DNA of 64,000 nucleotides, taken from Paenalcaligenes sp035301625 (GTDB lineage: Bacteria > Pseudomonadota > Gammaproteobacteria > Burkholderiales > Burkholderiaceae_B). Location of the stretch: assembly GCA_035301625.1 (NCBI GenBank), contig DATGTW010000070.1, forward strand, positions 35,077 through 99,076, written 5' to 3'. The notes under the pieces were generated by a model. That model was not told the origin of the DNA, did not search any database, and saw only the letters and a program-made list of their open reading frames with translations. The position numbers were made by a program, and so were the translations under genes. Within the stretch, counting starts at the first letter, position 1. Each line of letters begins with the position of its first letter. Below are positions 8,989-17,327 of this stretch, in pieces.

Positions 8989-10521
8989 TCAAGACGAACA
9001 ACTCAACATCGACACCTGCTCATCAGGTCCCGGTGGACTTGCCCAATGCGCCATGCCTGATTGTTCAGTAAAGGGGTTAGTCAACACCGCAAAGAACTCA
9101 TCCAAAACACCATAGTCACCTTCTTGGGCCGCAACAATGCAGCGCTGTGCCAAATGGTTACGCACTACATATAAAGGATTATTCGCGTGCATTAGATTTA
9201 CACGATCTGCTAAAGATAAGGGCTCGCGTTCGGAGCGTCGAGCATATTCGTGCAACCAAGCCGATAAAGCTGACGCAGCAGTATCATCAAATAAATCCAT
9301 AAAGCGCCCTCGCGCTGTCTCGCCCTGAGCACTATCATCATCCTGGTATTGCAAGTAATCCGCCAAATAACGAAAGCTCAGCGTGACATCAGCCCGCCCA
9401 TCATTTAACAGTTTCCACCAACGATCAAAAAATTCTGTATCAGAGTCATCCACTGTACTTAAACCTGTTTTCCTACGCATCAGTTCGTGATAATGATGCC
9501 AAAAAGTAGGTTCATAATGCTCGAGGCAGCGCTGTAAGTCTTGTTTTCCCATGTCCAAACTAAGCAAGACAGATGCCAAGCGAGTCAAATTCCAAAACGC
9601 AACTGGAGGCTGTTGATACCAAGAATAACGCCCCCCTCTATCCGTAGTGTTAGGCGTGAAAGCATAATGAAACTCATCCATAAATGCATAAGGGCCATAG
9701 TCAATCGTCAATCCAAGCACTGACATATTGTCAGTATTCATGACCCCATGGCAAAAGCCCAAGGTTTGCCAATGCGCCATTAAGCGTGCGGTGCGCTCTA
9801 TTATTTCGCGCAACCAAGCAGCGATCAATCCCGAGGTTAATTCGAGCTCGTTATAATCTTCGGCATTCTCTACTGTCGATAAATCAGGAAAAAAATGTGC
9901 AATCGTATAGCGCACGAGTTGAGCGAGCGCTTTGGGGTCTCGCTGCCAATGTTCATAGGAGCCAAACCTTAAAAAGGTAGGCGCTGTCCGCAATACTATC
10001 GCAGCGCGCTCGACTTGCTCACGATACACAGGGTCTTCTGAACGTACCAAAGCCAAAGCCTCGGTCGTTGGCACCCCTAATGCATACATGGCGTGACTGG
10101 CCAGATACTCACGAATGCTAGAACGCAAAACAGCGCGGCCATCACCCATGCGTGAATACGGCGTGCGCCCTGAACCCTTGAGCTGAAGCTCCACATCAGC
10201 CTGGGGTCCAATGACTCGACCTAATAAATGAGCCCGCCCATCACCCAATTGCCCCGCCCAAACACCAAACTGATGCCCACTATAGACGGCTGCAACCGTC
10301 TTTCCTTGAGGTAGACTTACATGCCCTGCACATAATTGTAACAAGAGCTCACGCGCCTTGGGCGTACTCAAATCCAACCCTAATCGCTGGGCTAAATCCT
10401 GGTTAAGATGTACCCATTCGGGTTGCTGCAGCGGCTGAGGTGCAATTGCCGTTGAAAACTGCTCGCCCAGCTCGGCAAAGTCATTAACAATTGTTGTGTG
10501 GGCAAATATCTGCTCAAGCAT
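8989..10521 (-). CDS. selO: Protein adenylyltransferase SelO (YdiU/UPF0061)
   Basis: Pseudokinase-fold enzyme that transfers AMP from ATP to hydroxyl side chains, linked to redox homeostasis. It is 510 residues from the ATG at 10521. A GTG six bases further upstream is also open, but the AGGGGG ribosome site is well spaced only for the ATG. Signatures include QLKGSGRTPYSRMGDGR, the RSSIREYLASHAM helix, HGVMNTDNMS and TIDYGP. The C-terminus ends in SCSS, matching bacterial homologues that carry cysteine where eukaryotic SelO has selenocysteine. It is divergent from the transporter at 10.65 kb. Confidence 0.94.
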   Translation of the reverse strand: MLEQIFAHTTIVNDFAELGEQFSTAIAPQPLQQPEWVHLNQDLAQRLGLDLSTPKARELLLQLCAGHVSLPQGKTVAAVYSGHQFGVWAGQLGDGRAHLLGRVIGPQADVELQLKGSGRTPYSRMGDGRAVLRSSIREYLASHAMYALGVPTTEALALVRSEDPVYREQVERAAIVLRTAPTFLRFGSYEHWQRDPKALAQLVRYTIAHFFPDLSTVENAEDYNELELTSGLIAAWLREIIERTARLMAHWQTLGFCHGVMNTDNMSVLGLTIDYGPYAFMDEFHYAFTPNTTDRGGRYSWYQQPPVAFWNLTRLASVLLSLDMGKQDLQRCLEHYEPTFWHHYHELMRRKTGLSTVDDSDTEFFDRWWKLLNDGRADVTLSFRYLADYLQYQDDDSAQGETARGRFMDLFDDTAASALSAWLHEYARRSEREPLSLADRVNLMHANNPLYVVRNHLAQRCIVAAQEGDYGVLDEFFAVLTNPFTEQSGMAHWASPPGPDEQVSMLSCSS

Positions 10522-10581
10522 GCTCACTGCCCCCTAAAAAATGTAGGATGATTTAATAGTTATAATTTTACCAATACCATT

Positions 10582-10621
10582 CATTGTAATCCCCTGCAGC
10601 TCATTACAATGTAAGCCCCTG
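10582..10621. promoter_or_regulatory. Inverted plus direct repeat between selO and a TDT transporter gene
   Basis: A perfect 9-bp inverted repeat (CATTGTAAT at 10582-10590, ATTACAATG at 10603-10611) overlaps a direct repeat TGTAATCCCCTG / TGTAAGCCCCTG at 10585-10596 and 10610-10621, offset by 25 bases. It lies in the 129-base divergent region, 30-69 bases before the transporter ATG. No T-run follows, so it is more like an operator than a terminator. The binding protein is unknown. Confidence 0.45.
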
Positions 10622-10650
10622 TATCCTGCCCTTATTTTATAGATACGATC

Positions 10651-11712
10651 ATGCATCCGAGATACCGCCAACTAATAGAACACCTTTCACCAGCTGATTT
10701 TGCTATTGTCATGGCCACCGGCATCGTATCTATTGCCGCCTATAACGCTCATTATAATTTCATCGCCAAAAGTCTATTTTTTTTAAATAATGCCTTATAC
10801 CTCTTGGTCTGGCTATTAACTATCCTCAGGCTTTGTTTTTATCCGCGCCAATTATGGGCAGATCTAGACAGTCATGCTAATGGATTGGGTTTCCTCTCCT
10901 TGGTTGCAGCCACGAATGTACTGGCAGTCCAGTATGTGCTGCTCTATCAAAATCACTATGTGGCAACAATTTTATGGGTGTTAGGCATTATATGGTGGGT
11001 CATTCTCACTTATCTGATTTTTTCTCTGCTTACTATCAAAGAAAAAAAACCCAATTTAGCCCAAGGCATAAATGGAGCTTGGCTACTGGCCATTGTTGCC
11101 ACACAGTCTATCGCTATTTTGACCACCTTTATTTTGCCGTATTTCTCTGCCGAATATCACACCGAACTAAGTTTCTTTGCCATTTCCATGTGGTTATGGG
11201 GTGGCATGCAATACATCTGGATGATGACCCTCATCTTCTGGCGCTATAATTTCGTTCATATGGGACCAGACGAGCTCACACCGCCTTACTGGATCAATAT
11301 GGGTGCGATGGCCATCTCAACATTAGCAGGCTCATTGCTGATTCAACATGCACCAGATGCCCCATACCTGCAATCTTTAATGCCTTTTCTCAAAGGTTTT
11401 ACGGTATTTTTTTGGGCATCAGCCACCTGGTGGATTCCATTGCTTTTAATATTAGGATTTTGGCGGCATTTTATTAAGCGCTACCCCGTGCGCTATACCC
11501 CATTATTTTGGGGGCTGGTCTTTCCCATGGGAATGTACTCCGTAGCCACGCGACAACTTAATCTAGCAATGCAATTTGATTTTCTCGACTCACTCGCGCA
11601 GACTTTTATGTACGCTGCTTTAGTGAGTTGGGTCATTACTTTTTATGGGCTACTACACAAAGCCGCACACTGGCTTAAACCGCAGGGTGAAAAACAGCAC
11701 CAAAGACATTAA
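10651..11712 (+). CDS. TDT-family transporter (TehA/Mae1/SLAC1-like)
   Basis: Predicted inner-membrane channel or transporter of the tellurite-resistance/dicarboxylate family, 353 residues with about ten hydrophobic segments. The N-terminal LSPADFAIVMATGIVSIA stretch is typical of the family's first helix (P-x-x-F-x-x-VMATG). Members move C4-dicarboxylates, sulfite or chloride-like anions; nothing in the sequence fixes the substrate here. It stands alone on the plus strand, divergent from selO. The C-terminus is short, basic and cytoplasmic in prediction. Confidence 0.82.
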   Translation: MHPRYRQLIEHLSPADFAIVMATGIVSIAAYNAHYNFIAKSLFFLNNALYLLVWLLTILRLCFYPRQLWADLDSHANGLGFLSLVAATNVLAVQYVLLYQNHYVATILWVLGIIWWVILTYLIFSLLTIKEKKPNLAQGINGAWLLAIVATQSIAILTTFILPYFSAEYHTELSFFAISMWLWGGMQYIWMMTLIFWRYNFVHMGPDELTPPYWINMGAMAISTLAGSLLIQHAPDAPYLQSLMPFLKGFTVFFWASATWWIPLLLILGFWRHFIKRYPVRYTPLFWGLVFPMGMYSVATRQLNLAMQFDFLDSLAQTFMYAALVSWVITFYGLLHKAAHWLKPQGEKQHQRH

Positions 11713-11768
11713 AAAACCATCAATGACCGCTTGGTACCCCGAACTCCGCCCTTGCGATGGATACCTCT

Positions 11769-12197
11769 TTATTTGTCCTGGGGTGCTGTTTGGTCAGTAG
11801 CCTGTTTAAATTGTTCTTGTTTCTTCGCACGCTTGGCTGCACGCGCAGCTTTTTTAGCGGGAAATACATAAAAAATGGCACACAGGTAAAAGCCCAGCGA
11901 AAGTACTATTTCAACCCAAGCGCAATATACTGATGCCATGGCTGGATCTGACCATACGCGCACTACCCCTTCCATAAAATAAAGTAGTACGAGCATGCAA
12001 GCCCATTGCATGGTGTATAGACTCCCCCGTAAAACACCACGTACAGCGAATAATAAAGGCACAACTTTGAGTGCCAAATAGGATCCCCCCGGGCGAATAG
12101 GCGCCCATCGCAGCTCCCACCCTAACCCAAGAATAATGAGACCAACCAAACACAAAACGGCACCGTAGTGCAATGACTTACTTAGGCGAACATGCAT
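11769..12197 (-). CDS. DUF2069 family membrane protein
   Basis: Small integral membrane protein, 142 residues with four hydrophobic segments and a Lys/Ala-rich cytoplasmic tail. The stretch LKVVPLLFAVRGVLRGSLYT followed by QWACMLVLLYFMEGVVRVWS matches the conserved core of DUF2069, a proteobacterial family of unknown function. It is often found near yihY in this order of bacteria, and a yihY-type gene is divergent 112 bases away here. Convergent with the TDT transporter gene. Confidence 0.8.
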   Translation of the reverse strand: MHVRLSKSLHYGAVLCLVGLIILGLGWELRWAPIRPGGSYLALKVVPLLFAVRGVLRGSLYTMQWACMLVLLYFMEGVVRVWSDPAMASVYCAWVEIVLSLGFYLCAIFYVFPAKKAARAAKRAKKQEQFKQATDQTAPQDK

Positions 12198-12309
12198 GCT
12201 GTTAGAATACTATTGATTGAAAATTTTGATTAAGATTCTTTGCCAACTGGCAATAACGGCCTATAGTTTAGGCTTATCTGTGCAACAAAAATAGGATCAG
12301 GACTCAAAT

Positions 12310-13638
12310 ATGCAATCACGTCGTCAAACTCAGCCGCCCAAAAACACCGCAGACCACTCCGAGCGGCCGATTGACGGCGACCTGAAAAGAGCGAACTCCA
12401 GCCAACAGGGTGCGACTCATTTTTTTCAACATCTGCTGACGCACTTAGCCCAAAGAAATCTCACCCAAACAGCCTCTAGCTTGACCTTTACAAGCATTTT
12501 GGCCATGGTGCCCCTCTTGACTGTGGTCTTGTCTATTTTCACAGCATTTCCGATTTTTCAGGACTTTCAGGTATCACTCGAAGAATTCCTTACTTCCAAG
12601 CTCATGCCGGATGCGGTATCTGCTAATGTGATGGATTACCTTAATCAATTTGCTTCCAAAGCAGCAAGCCTAACTGCAATTGGTAGTGTTTTCCTGTTTG
12701 TGACTTCGGTAATGCTAATGTCTACCATTGACAAAGCTTTTAATGATATCTGGCTGGTTGACGAGCAACGCCCACTTGGACATCGTATTTTGGTGTACTG
12801 GGCTATTATCACCTTGGGGCCTTTAGTCATTGGTGCCAGCCTATGGGCCAGTAGCGTACTGGCTCGCGCTTCACTGGGCTACGTCGAAGGGTTGCCATTT
12901 TTTGCCTCGTTCATCCTGACCATAGTCCCAATACTGCTAACAGCTTTTGCATTTGCAGCCCTTTACGTCTATGTACCCAATAGAAAAATCTTGTGGCGAG
13001 ATGCTTTGATAGGTGGGCTTGTCACATCGATCGTCTTAGAGCTATTACGCGTAGGCTTTGCCTTTTATATCGCCAAATTTCCGACCTATACACTTATTTA
13101 CGGCGCCTTTGCCACTGTTCCCATCTTCCTTTTGTGGGTCTATATTTCATGGATAGTGGTTCTTTCAGGCGCAACATTAGTTGCCATTTTGCCTAACATC
13201 CGTCACAAACACTGGCACCAAAATCATTACACGGGCTACCAATTCTCATGTGCTTTGCAGATCTTGGCAGAATTGTGGCGCGCGCAAGATGAGCATTATC
13301 TAGGTTATCGCCCTGAAAACTTGAGTCAATTATTACAATTAGACGTTCAAAAGGTAGAATCCATCCTCAGGGCTTTAAAAAGCATAGGTTTTGTAGTAAA
13401 CACAGAGTTAGAAGGTCAGGAGAAATGGGTTCTGGCTTGTAACCCAGAAAAAGAAACAATCGGGCCTGTCGTTGATCTATTTTTATTCGACAGACAGTGT
13501 GCGAATGATGCTCTTACCCAGCCACTCATTGATAAACTAAACAAAGCGTTGGATAGTCAACGTAGTTTCAAGCTCGGCGCCCTGTTCCAACAAACCGAAA
13601 CAACCGATAATACTGTTGCGCAAAGTTTAAACACCTAA
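12310..13638 (+). CDS. YihY/BrkB-family inner-membrane protein
   Basis: A 442-residue protein with about six hydrophobic segments in residues 45-300 and a soluble C-terminal part. Family hallmarks include the SLTFTSILAMVPLLTVVLS first helix, the IDKAFNDIW segment and GAFATVPIFLLWVYISW. The family was once annotated as ribonuclease BN, which is not supported; BrkB was first linked to serum resistance in Bordetella. The molecular function is not established. The C-terminal third has a winged-helix-like look (LQLDVQKVESILRALKSIGF), as in other betaproteobacterial members. The CBS gene follows immediately. Confidence 0.88.
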   Translation: MQSRRQTQPPKNTADHSERPIDGDLKRANSSQQGATHFFQHLLTHLAQRNLTQTASSLTFTSILAMVPLLTVVLSIFTAFPIFQDFQVSLEEFLTSKLMPDAVSANVMDYLNQFASKAASLTAIGSVFLFVTSVMLMSTIDKAFNDIWLVDEQRPLGHRILVYWAIITLGPLVIGASLWASSVLARASLGYVEGLPFFASFILTIVPILLTAFAFAALYVYVPNRKILWRDALIGGLVTSIVLELLRVGFAFYIAKFPTYTLIYGAFATVPIFLLWVYISWIVVLSGATLVAILPNIRHKHWHQNHYTGYQFSCALQILAELWRAQDEHYLGYRPENLSQLLQLDVQKVESILRALKSIGFVVNTELEGQEKWVLACNPEKETIGPVVDLFLFDRQCANDALTQPLIDKLNKALDSQRSFKLGALFQQTETTDNTVAQSLNT

Positions 13639-13662
13639 ATGCCAACCATCAAGGAGAATGCC

Positions 13663-14118
13663 ATGTTAAAGGTGAGCGAGATACTAAAAGTCAAAGGGGA
13701 CATTCTCTATACCGCATCCCCTGACACCCTAGTCAGCAAGGCTATCGCTGTCATGAGTGAGCAAAACATTGGCTCACTGGTCATTATGGAGCATGGCGAG
13801 CTCGTAGGCATGCTGACATTCCGAGAGGTGATCCGACATTTGCACGAGAAAAAGGAAAAGGCGGGTAATTACACCGTGCGTAGCATAATGGATGATGCCC
13901 CGGTCAGCGTCACCCCTAATACAGGTGCAGACGAAGTTCAACGTCTTATGCTGGACAAGCATACTCGCTATATGCCTGTGATGGATGGACCTGTCCTCCA
14001 AGGTGTAATCTCTTTTTATGATATGGCCAAAGCAATTGTGGATGCACAGCAGTTTGAAAATCGTATGCTCAAAGCCTACATCCGCGACTGGCCCGAAGAA
14101 AACATCTCAGAGCATTAA
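13663..14118 (+). CDS. CBS-domain pair protein
   Basis: A 151-residue cytoplasmic protein made of two tandem CBS motifs (about residues 15-65 and 78-130). Such Bateman modules bind adenosyl nucleotides or NAD and act as energy sensors. Motifs include SEQNIGSLVIMEHGELVGML and the second-domain LDKHTRYMPVMDG. The ATG at 13639 abutting the yihY stop is open, but AAGGAG at 13651-13656 places the start at 13663. No catalytic domain is attached, so the partner is unknown; co-transcription with yihY is likely. Confidence 0.9.
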   Translation: MLKVSEILKVKGDILYTASPDTLVSKAIAVMSEQNIGSLVIMEHGELVGMLTFREVIRHLHEKKEKAGNYTVRSIMDDAPVSVTPNTGADEVQRLMLDKHTRYMPVMDGPVLQGVISFYDMAKAIVDAQQFENRMLKAYIRDWPEENISEH

Positions 14119-14148
14119 TCTCGTCTGATCAGTAGCTTGTCCGCTTTG

Positions 14149-15138
14149 CTAAGACAATGCTTTTTGCCTGTGCAATTGCTCCCAAGCCTCGTCTAATACA
14201 GCAATTTCTTCGCGTGCAACAACGCGATGATCTGTCAGAAAACGGCGCCATTGGCGTGCACCGCGCATGCCATGTGCCCAACCTAACAATGGTTGTAGCA
14301 AACGGCGCAACCCTACCCCCTGTTTTAGCTGCTCAACACAATAAGCACGTATATTGTCAAAAACCTGCTCATCATCCAGCAGGGGCACAGCAGGCCATAG
14401 CACAGCATGCATCTGGCTCAAAACACGTGGTGTGTGCCATGCCGCACGCCCAATCATTGCCCCTGAAAACTCTTTTAAATGCTCACTAACTTCGACCGCT
14501 GTTTGGATTCCACCATTCAAAATAAACTGCGCTTCAGGAAAGTCTTTTATAAGCGCAGCCGCTGCCTCATAACGCAAAGGGGGAATTTCACGGTTTTGTT
14601 TTGGGGATAGTCCCCCTAAAACAGCGTTACGGGCATGCACCACAAAAACACGCACCCCCTCATCATACAAAGTGCCTACAAAATCACGCACAAAACCATA
14701 ACTATCGTTTTCGTCCAAACCCAATCGATGTTTAACGGTCACAGGGATAGTGACTGCGTCTTGCATGGCCTTTAGGCAATCAGCCACTAATTGTGGACGG
14801 TGCATCAAGATAGCTCCAAAATGGCCTTCTAGGACTCGTGCGGACGGACACCCACAGTTTAGGTTAACCTCATCGTAACCCCACTGTTCGGCGATACGAG
14901 CTGCAGCAGCTAACCGTTTAGGATCACTACACCCTAATTGCAAGGCAACTGGGTGCTCGGCAACGTCAAAATCCAGTAATCTTGCGCGATCCCCATGCTC
15001 GATCGCTGCGGTACTGATCATCTCTGTATATAGTCGAGCATTTGGGGCCAACAATCGATGGAAAAAACGACAATGACGATCCGTGACATCGATCATGGGG
15101 GCAACACAAAGCGCCCAATGAGCGTCATTTTTTGTCAT
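14149..15138 (-). CDS. dusA: tRNA-dihydrouridine(20/20a) synthase DusA
   Basis: FMN enzyme that reduces uridine 20/20a in the tRNA D-loop with NADPH. It is 329 residues from the chosen start; an in-frame upstream start adds eight residues, but AAGGGT sits about seven bases before 15138. Motifs: VAPMIDVTDRHCRFF, YTEMISTAA, and NLNCGCPSARV with the catalytic cysteine. The MRGARQWRRFL segment near the C-terminus fits the DusA subgroup. It is convergent with the CBS gene and divergent from thrB. Confidence 0.95.
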   Translation of the reverse strand: MTKNDAHWALCVAPMIDVTDRHCRFFHRLLAPNARLYTEMISTAAIEHGDRARLLDFDVAEHPVALQLGCSDPKRLAAAARIAEQWGYDEVNLNCGCPSARVLEGHFGAILMHRPQLVADCLKAMQDAVTIPVTVKHRLGLDENDSYGFVRDFVGTLYDEGVRVFVVHARNAVLGGLSPKQNREIPPLRYEAAAALIKDFPEAQFILNGGIQTAVEVSEHLKEFSGAMIGRAAWHTPRVLSQMHAVLWPAVPLLDDEQVFDNIRAYCVEQLKQGVGLRRLLQPLLGWAHGMRGARQWRRFLTDHRVVAREEIAVLDEAWEQLHRQKALS

Positions 15139-15349
15139 AATGAAACCCTTGAACACAAGCAAATCTAACGGCTGGCTTATTTGGCGTCACTAACCTTATA
15201 CTGCTAGTTTGCGATTGATAACTGCAAAGTATAGTTAAAATCTCTATACTATGCTCTTTTACGCCAAAGCAATTGTGGTAATCCAGTGTATTTATTGGTT
15301 TGCCAGCTTAACACAAGAATTTAACCATCGGCATTAATTTATAAAACTT

Positions 15350-16330
15350 ATGGCTGTATTTACCCCTGTCAGTAAAGCAGATGCGCAGGAATTACTATTG
15401 CGTTATAACCTAGGCGAATTAGTTGCATTAGAAGGAATTAGCGCAGGCATAGAAAACACCAATTATTTTCTAGACACTACTCAGGGACATTATGTCCTAA
15501 CACTTTTTGAGGTGCTGACACTCGAACAGCTGCCTTTTTATATCGAGTTAATGCATCACTTGGCCAACGAAGGCTTGCCGGTGCCCTCTCCGCAGCGATT
15601 GAATAACCAGCAATTAATCACTACGTTGCACAACAAGCCATGTGTGATCGTCAGCAGATTACAAGGCCGCTCTGTGGAAAGCGTCCAGCCGAACCACTGT
15701 GTACTCAGTGCACAAGTACTCGCCAGTATCCACCTAAGTGGTTTAAATTATAAACAGTATCAACCTAATTTGCGGGGTTTGGATTGGTGGAAACGCACAA
15801 TCCCGCAGGTACACTCTTTCCTTGATACCAAACAAAGCCAGCTCATCGAACAATCCCTCGAGGAGCAAATCAAAACTAGCCAGCTGCCAGCGTATCAGCA
15901 ATTACCCAGTGGTCCATCACATTGTGATTTATTCCGCGATAATGTGCTTTTTTCTGGCACGAACTCGCACCCTACCATGGGCGGCGTCATTGATTTTTAT
16001 TTTGCTGGCTGTGATCATTGGCTATTTGACGTAGCAGTGACTGTTAATGATTGGTGCATTGACCACAGCAATGGTGAGTTTGACCAATCCTTGTTACGGG
16101 CATGGGTACAGGCCTATCATGCTAAACGCCCTTTTACTGACACTGAAAACCAACTATGGCCAGTTATGCTACGCGCCGCTGCACTGAGGTTTTGGGTATC
16201 ACGCCTGTATGATTATCATCTTCCGCGCGAAGCAGAAACACTAATACCTCACGACCCCGGGCATTTTGAAATGATTCTTGACTTGCGCAGCACTGAGAAT
16301 CAGCCCTCTCTGTTCAGCTATCTGGAATAA
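15350..16330 (+). CDS. thrB: Homoserine kinase (ThrB, APH-fold type)
   Basis: Phosphorylates homoserine with ATP in threonine synthesis. This 326-residue protein belongs to the aminoglycoside-phosphotransferase-fold homoserine kinases common in beta- and gammaproteobacteria, not the GHMP type. Motifs: GISAGIENTNYFLDT near residue 30, the catalytic-loop SHCDLFRDNVLF and the metal-binding GVIDFYFAGCDHWLFD. It is followed nine bases later by a BPSS1780-type gene. The 211-base divergent region with dusA contains AGTATAG/CTATACT arms at 15228-15234 and 15244-15250; I assign them no function. Confidence 0.93.
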   Translation: MAVFTPVSKADAQELLLRYNLGELVALEGISAGIENTNYFLDTTQGHYVLTLFEVLTLEQLPFYIELMHHLANEGLPVPSPQRLNNQQLITTLHNKPCVIVSRLQGRSVESVQPNHCVLSAQVLASIHLSGLNYKQYQPNLRGLDWWKRTIPQVHSFLDTKQSQLIEQSLEEQIKTSQLPAYQQLPSGPSHCDLFRDNVLFSGTNSHPTMGGVIDFYFAGCDHWLFDVAVTVNDWCIDHSNGEFDQSLLRAWVQAYHAKRPFTDTENQLWPVMLRAAALRFWVSRLYDYHLPREAETLIPHDPGHFEMILDLRSTENQPSLFSYLE

Positions 16331-16339
16331 ATACACGTT

Positions 16340-17122
16340 ATGCAAGCATCGATTTTGCCTTTTCAATATGGTTGGTATTGGATACTGGCTGGAATAGAGA
16401 CTTTTAAAAAACAGCCCATGGCGCTGATATTCTGGGCACTCATAACCAATTTGCTCATCAATATTAGTTATTTTATTCCTATCATCGGGCAAATTGCGCT
16501 CATGGTGCTCACCCCATCTCTTACATTCATTGTTCTTAATGCTTCACGGCAAATTTTAAAAGATAAACGTATGCAATTGGGGGACTGGCTGAGCCCCTTA
16601 AAAAAAGATAATGCATTTGCACGTTTATTAAAGCTGGGGGGCGTTTATTTCTTTTTTCTATTTGTTGCCAGTGTCGTGGCCACCACCCCTTTTTTGGATT
16701 CCATTAGCGAGGCATTGCCTGCTGTAGACCAAAGCGTTGATCCGGCCACCTTGATGCAAGCGGTACGCACACCTGTCATGATCTTTTTGGGCTTGTATTT
16801 ATTAATATCAATTTTATTTTGGCATGCTCCTGCTCTGGTTGGTTGGCACCAAATCCCACTTAAACAAGCGCTTTTTTATTCAATGATCGCATGCTGGCGT
16901 AATAAATTGCCCATGATTATTTATGGTTTTTTTTGGGGGGGCATATATTATCTCTTCAATATGTTTTCAGTTACTTTAGCGGGTAGTCTAGGCTCCGAGT
17001 TTTCTTATTTCATTATGACCTTTTTAAGTCTGCTGGTTTTTGCTGTACTGTATGCGAGCTTTTACCCCATCTATAAAACAGTTTTTAGTATTGAAGATGG
17101 CATAGAATTATCTTTCAAATAA
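16340..17122 (+). CDS. BPSS1780-type membrane protein
   Basis: A 260-residue multi-pass membrane protein of unknown function. It has about six hydrophobic segments, e.g. ALIFWALITNLLINISYFIP and a pair in the last 60 residues. The N-terminal GWYWILAGIETFKKQPM stretch resembles a family often annotated BPSS1780 in Burkholderiales, where it commonly lies next to thrB as here (nine-base gap). No catalytic motif is visible. The family assignment rests on sequence resemblance and context. Confidence 0.75.
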   Translation: MQASILPFQYGWYWILAGIETFKKQPMALIFWALITNLLINISYFIPIIGQIALMVLTPSLTFIVLNASRQILKDKRMQLGDWLSPLKKDNAFARLLKLGGVYFFFLFVASVVATTPFLDSISEALPAVDQSVDPATLMQAVRTPVMIFLGLYLLISILFWHAPALVGWHQIPLKQALFYSMIACWRNKLPMIIYGFFWGGIYYLFNMFSVTLAGSLGSEFSYFIMTFLSLLVFAVLYASFYPIYKTVFSIEDGIELSFK

Positions 17123-17260
17123 TACTTGCATATCCAGACAGCGCGTTGAGTCAACTCTTGTTATAAATCATCAGCATTTCGCCTGCCAACAACCTCAGTC
17201 GCCAAAGCTATGCTAGTATAACTTTTGGTAAGAAAATAACTAAACAACAAAACTTAACCA

Positions 17261-17284
17261 GATTCGTTTACTGTTAAACGAATC
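17261..17284. promoter_or_regulatory. Perfect 10-bp inverted repeat before the EAL gene
   Basis: GATTCGTTTA at 17261-17270 and its exact complement TAAACGAATC at 17275-17284 flank a CTGT loop, ending 43 bases before the ATG of the c-di-GMP gene. It is 139 bases beyond the previous stop and no T-run follows on either strand, so an intrinsic terminator is unlikely. It may be an operator or a leader-mRNA hairpin. Confidence 0.45.
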
Positions 17285-17327
17285 CAATCATAAATTAAAA
17301 AAAGCAGCCACCAAGGGTTTCTTCATA

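Noticed and set aside
12310..13638. Annotation of the YihY protein as ribonuclease BN
   Set aside because: The historical rbn name belongs to a different gene; this sequence is a multi-pass membrane protein without nuclease motifs.
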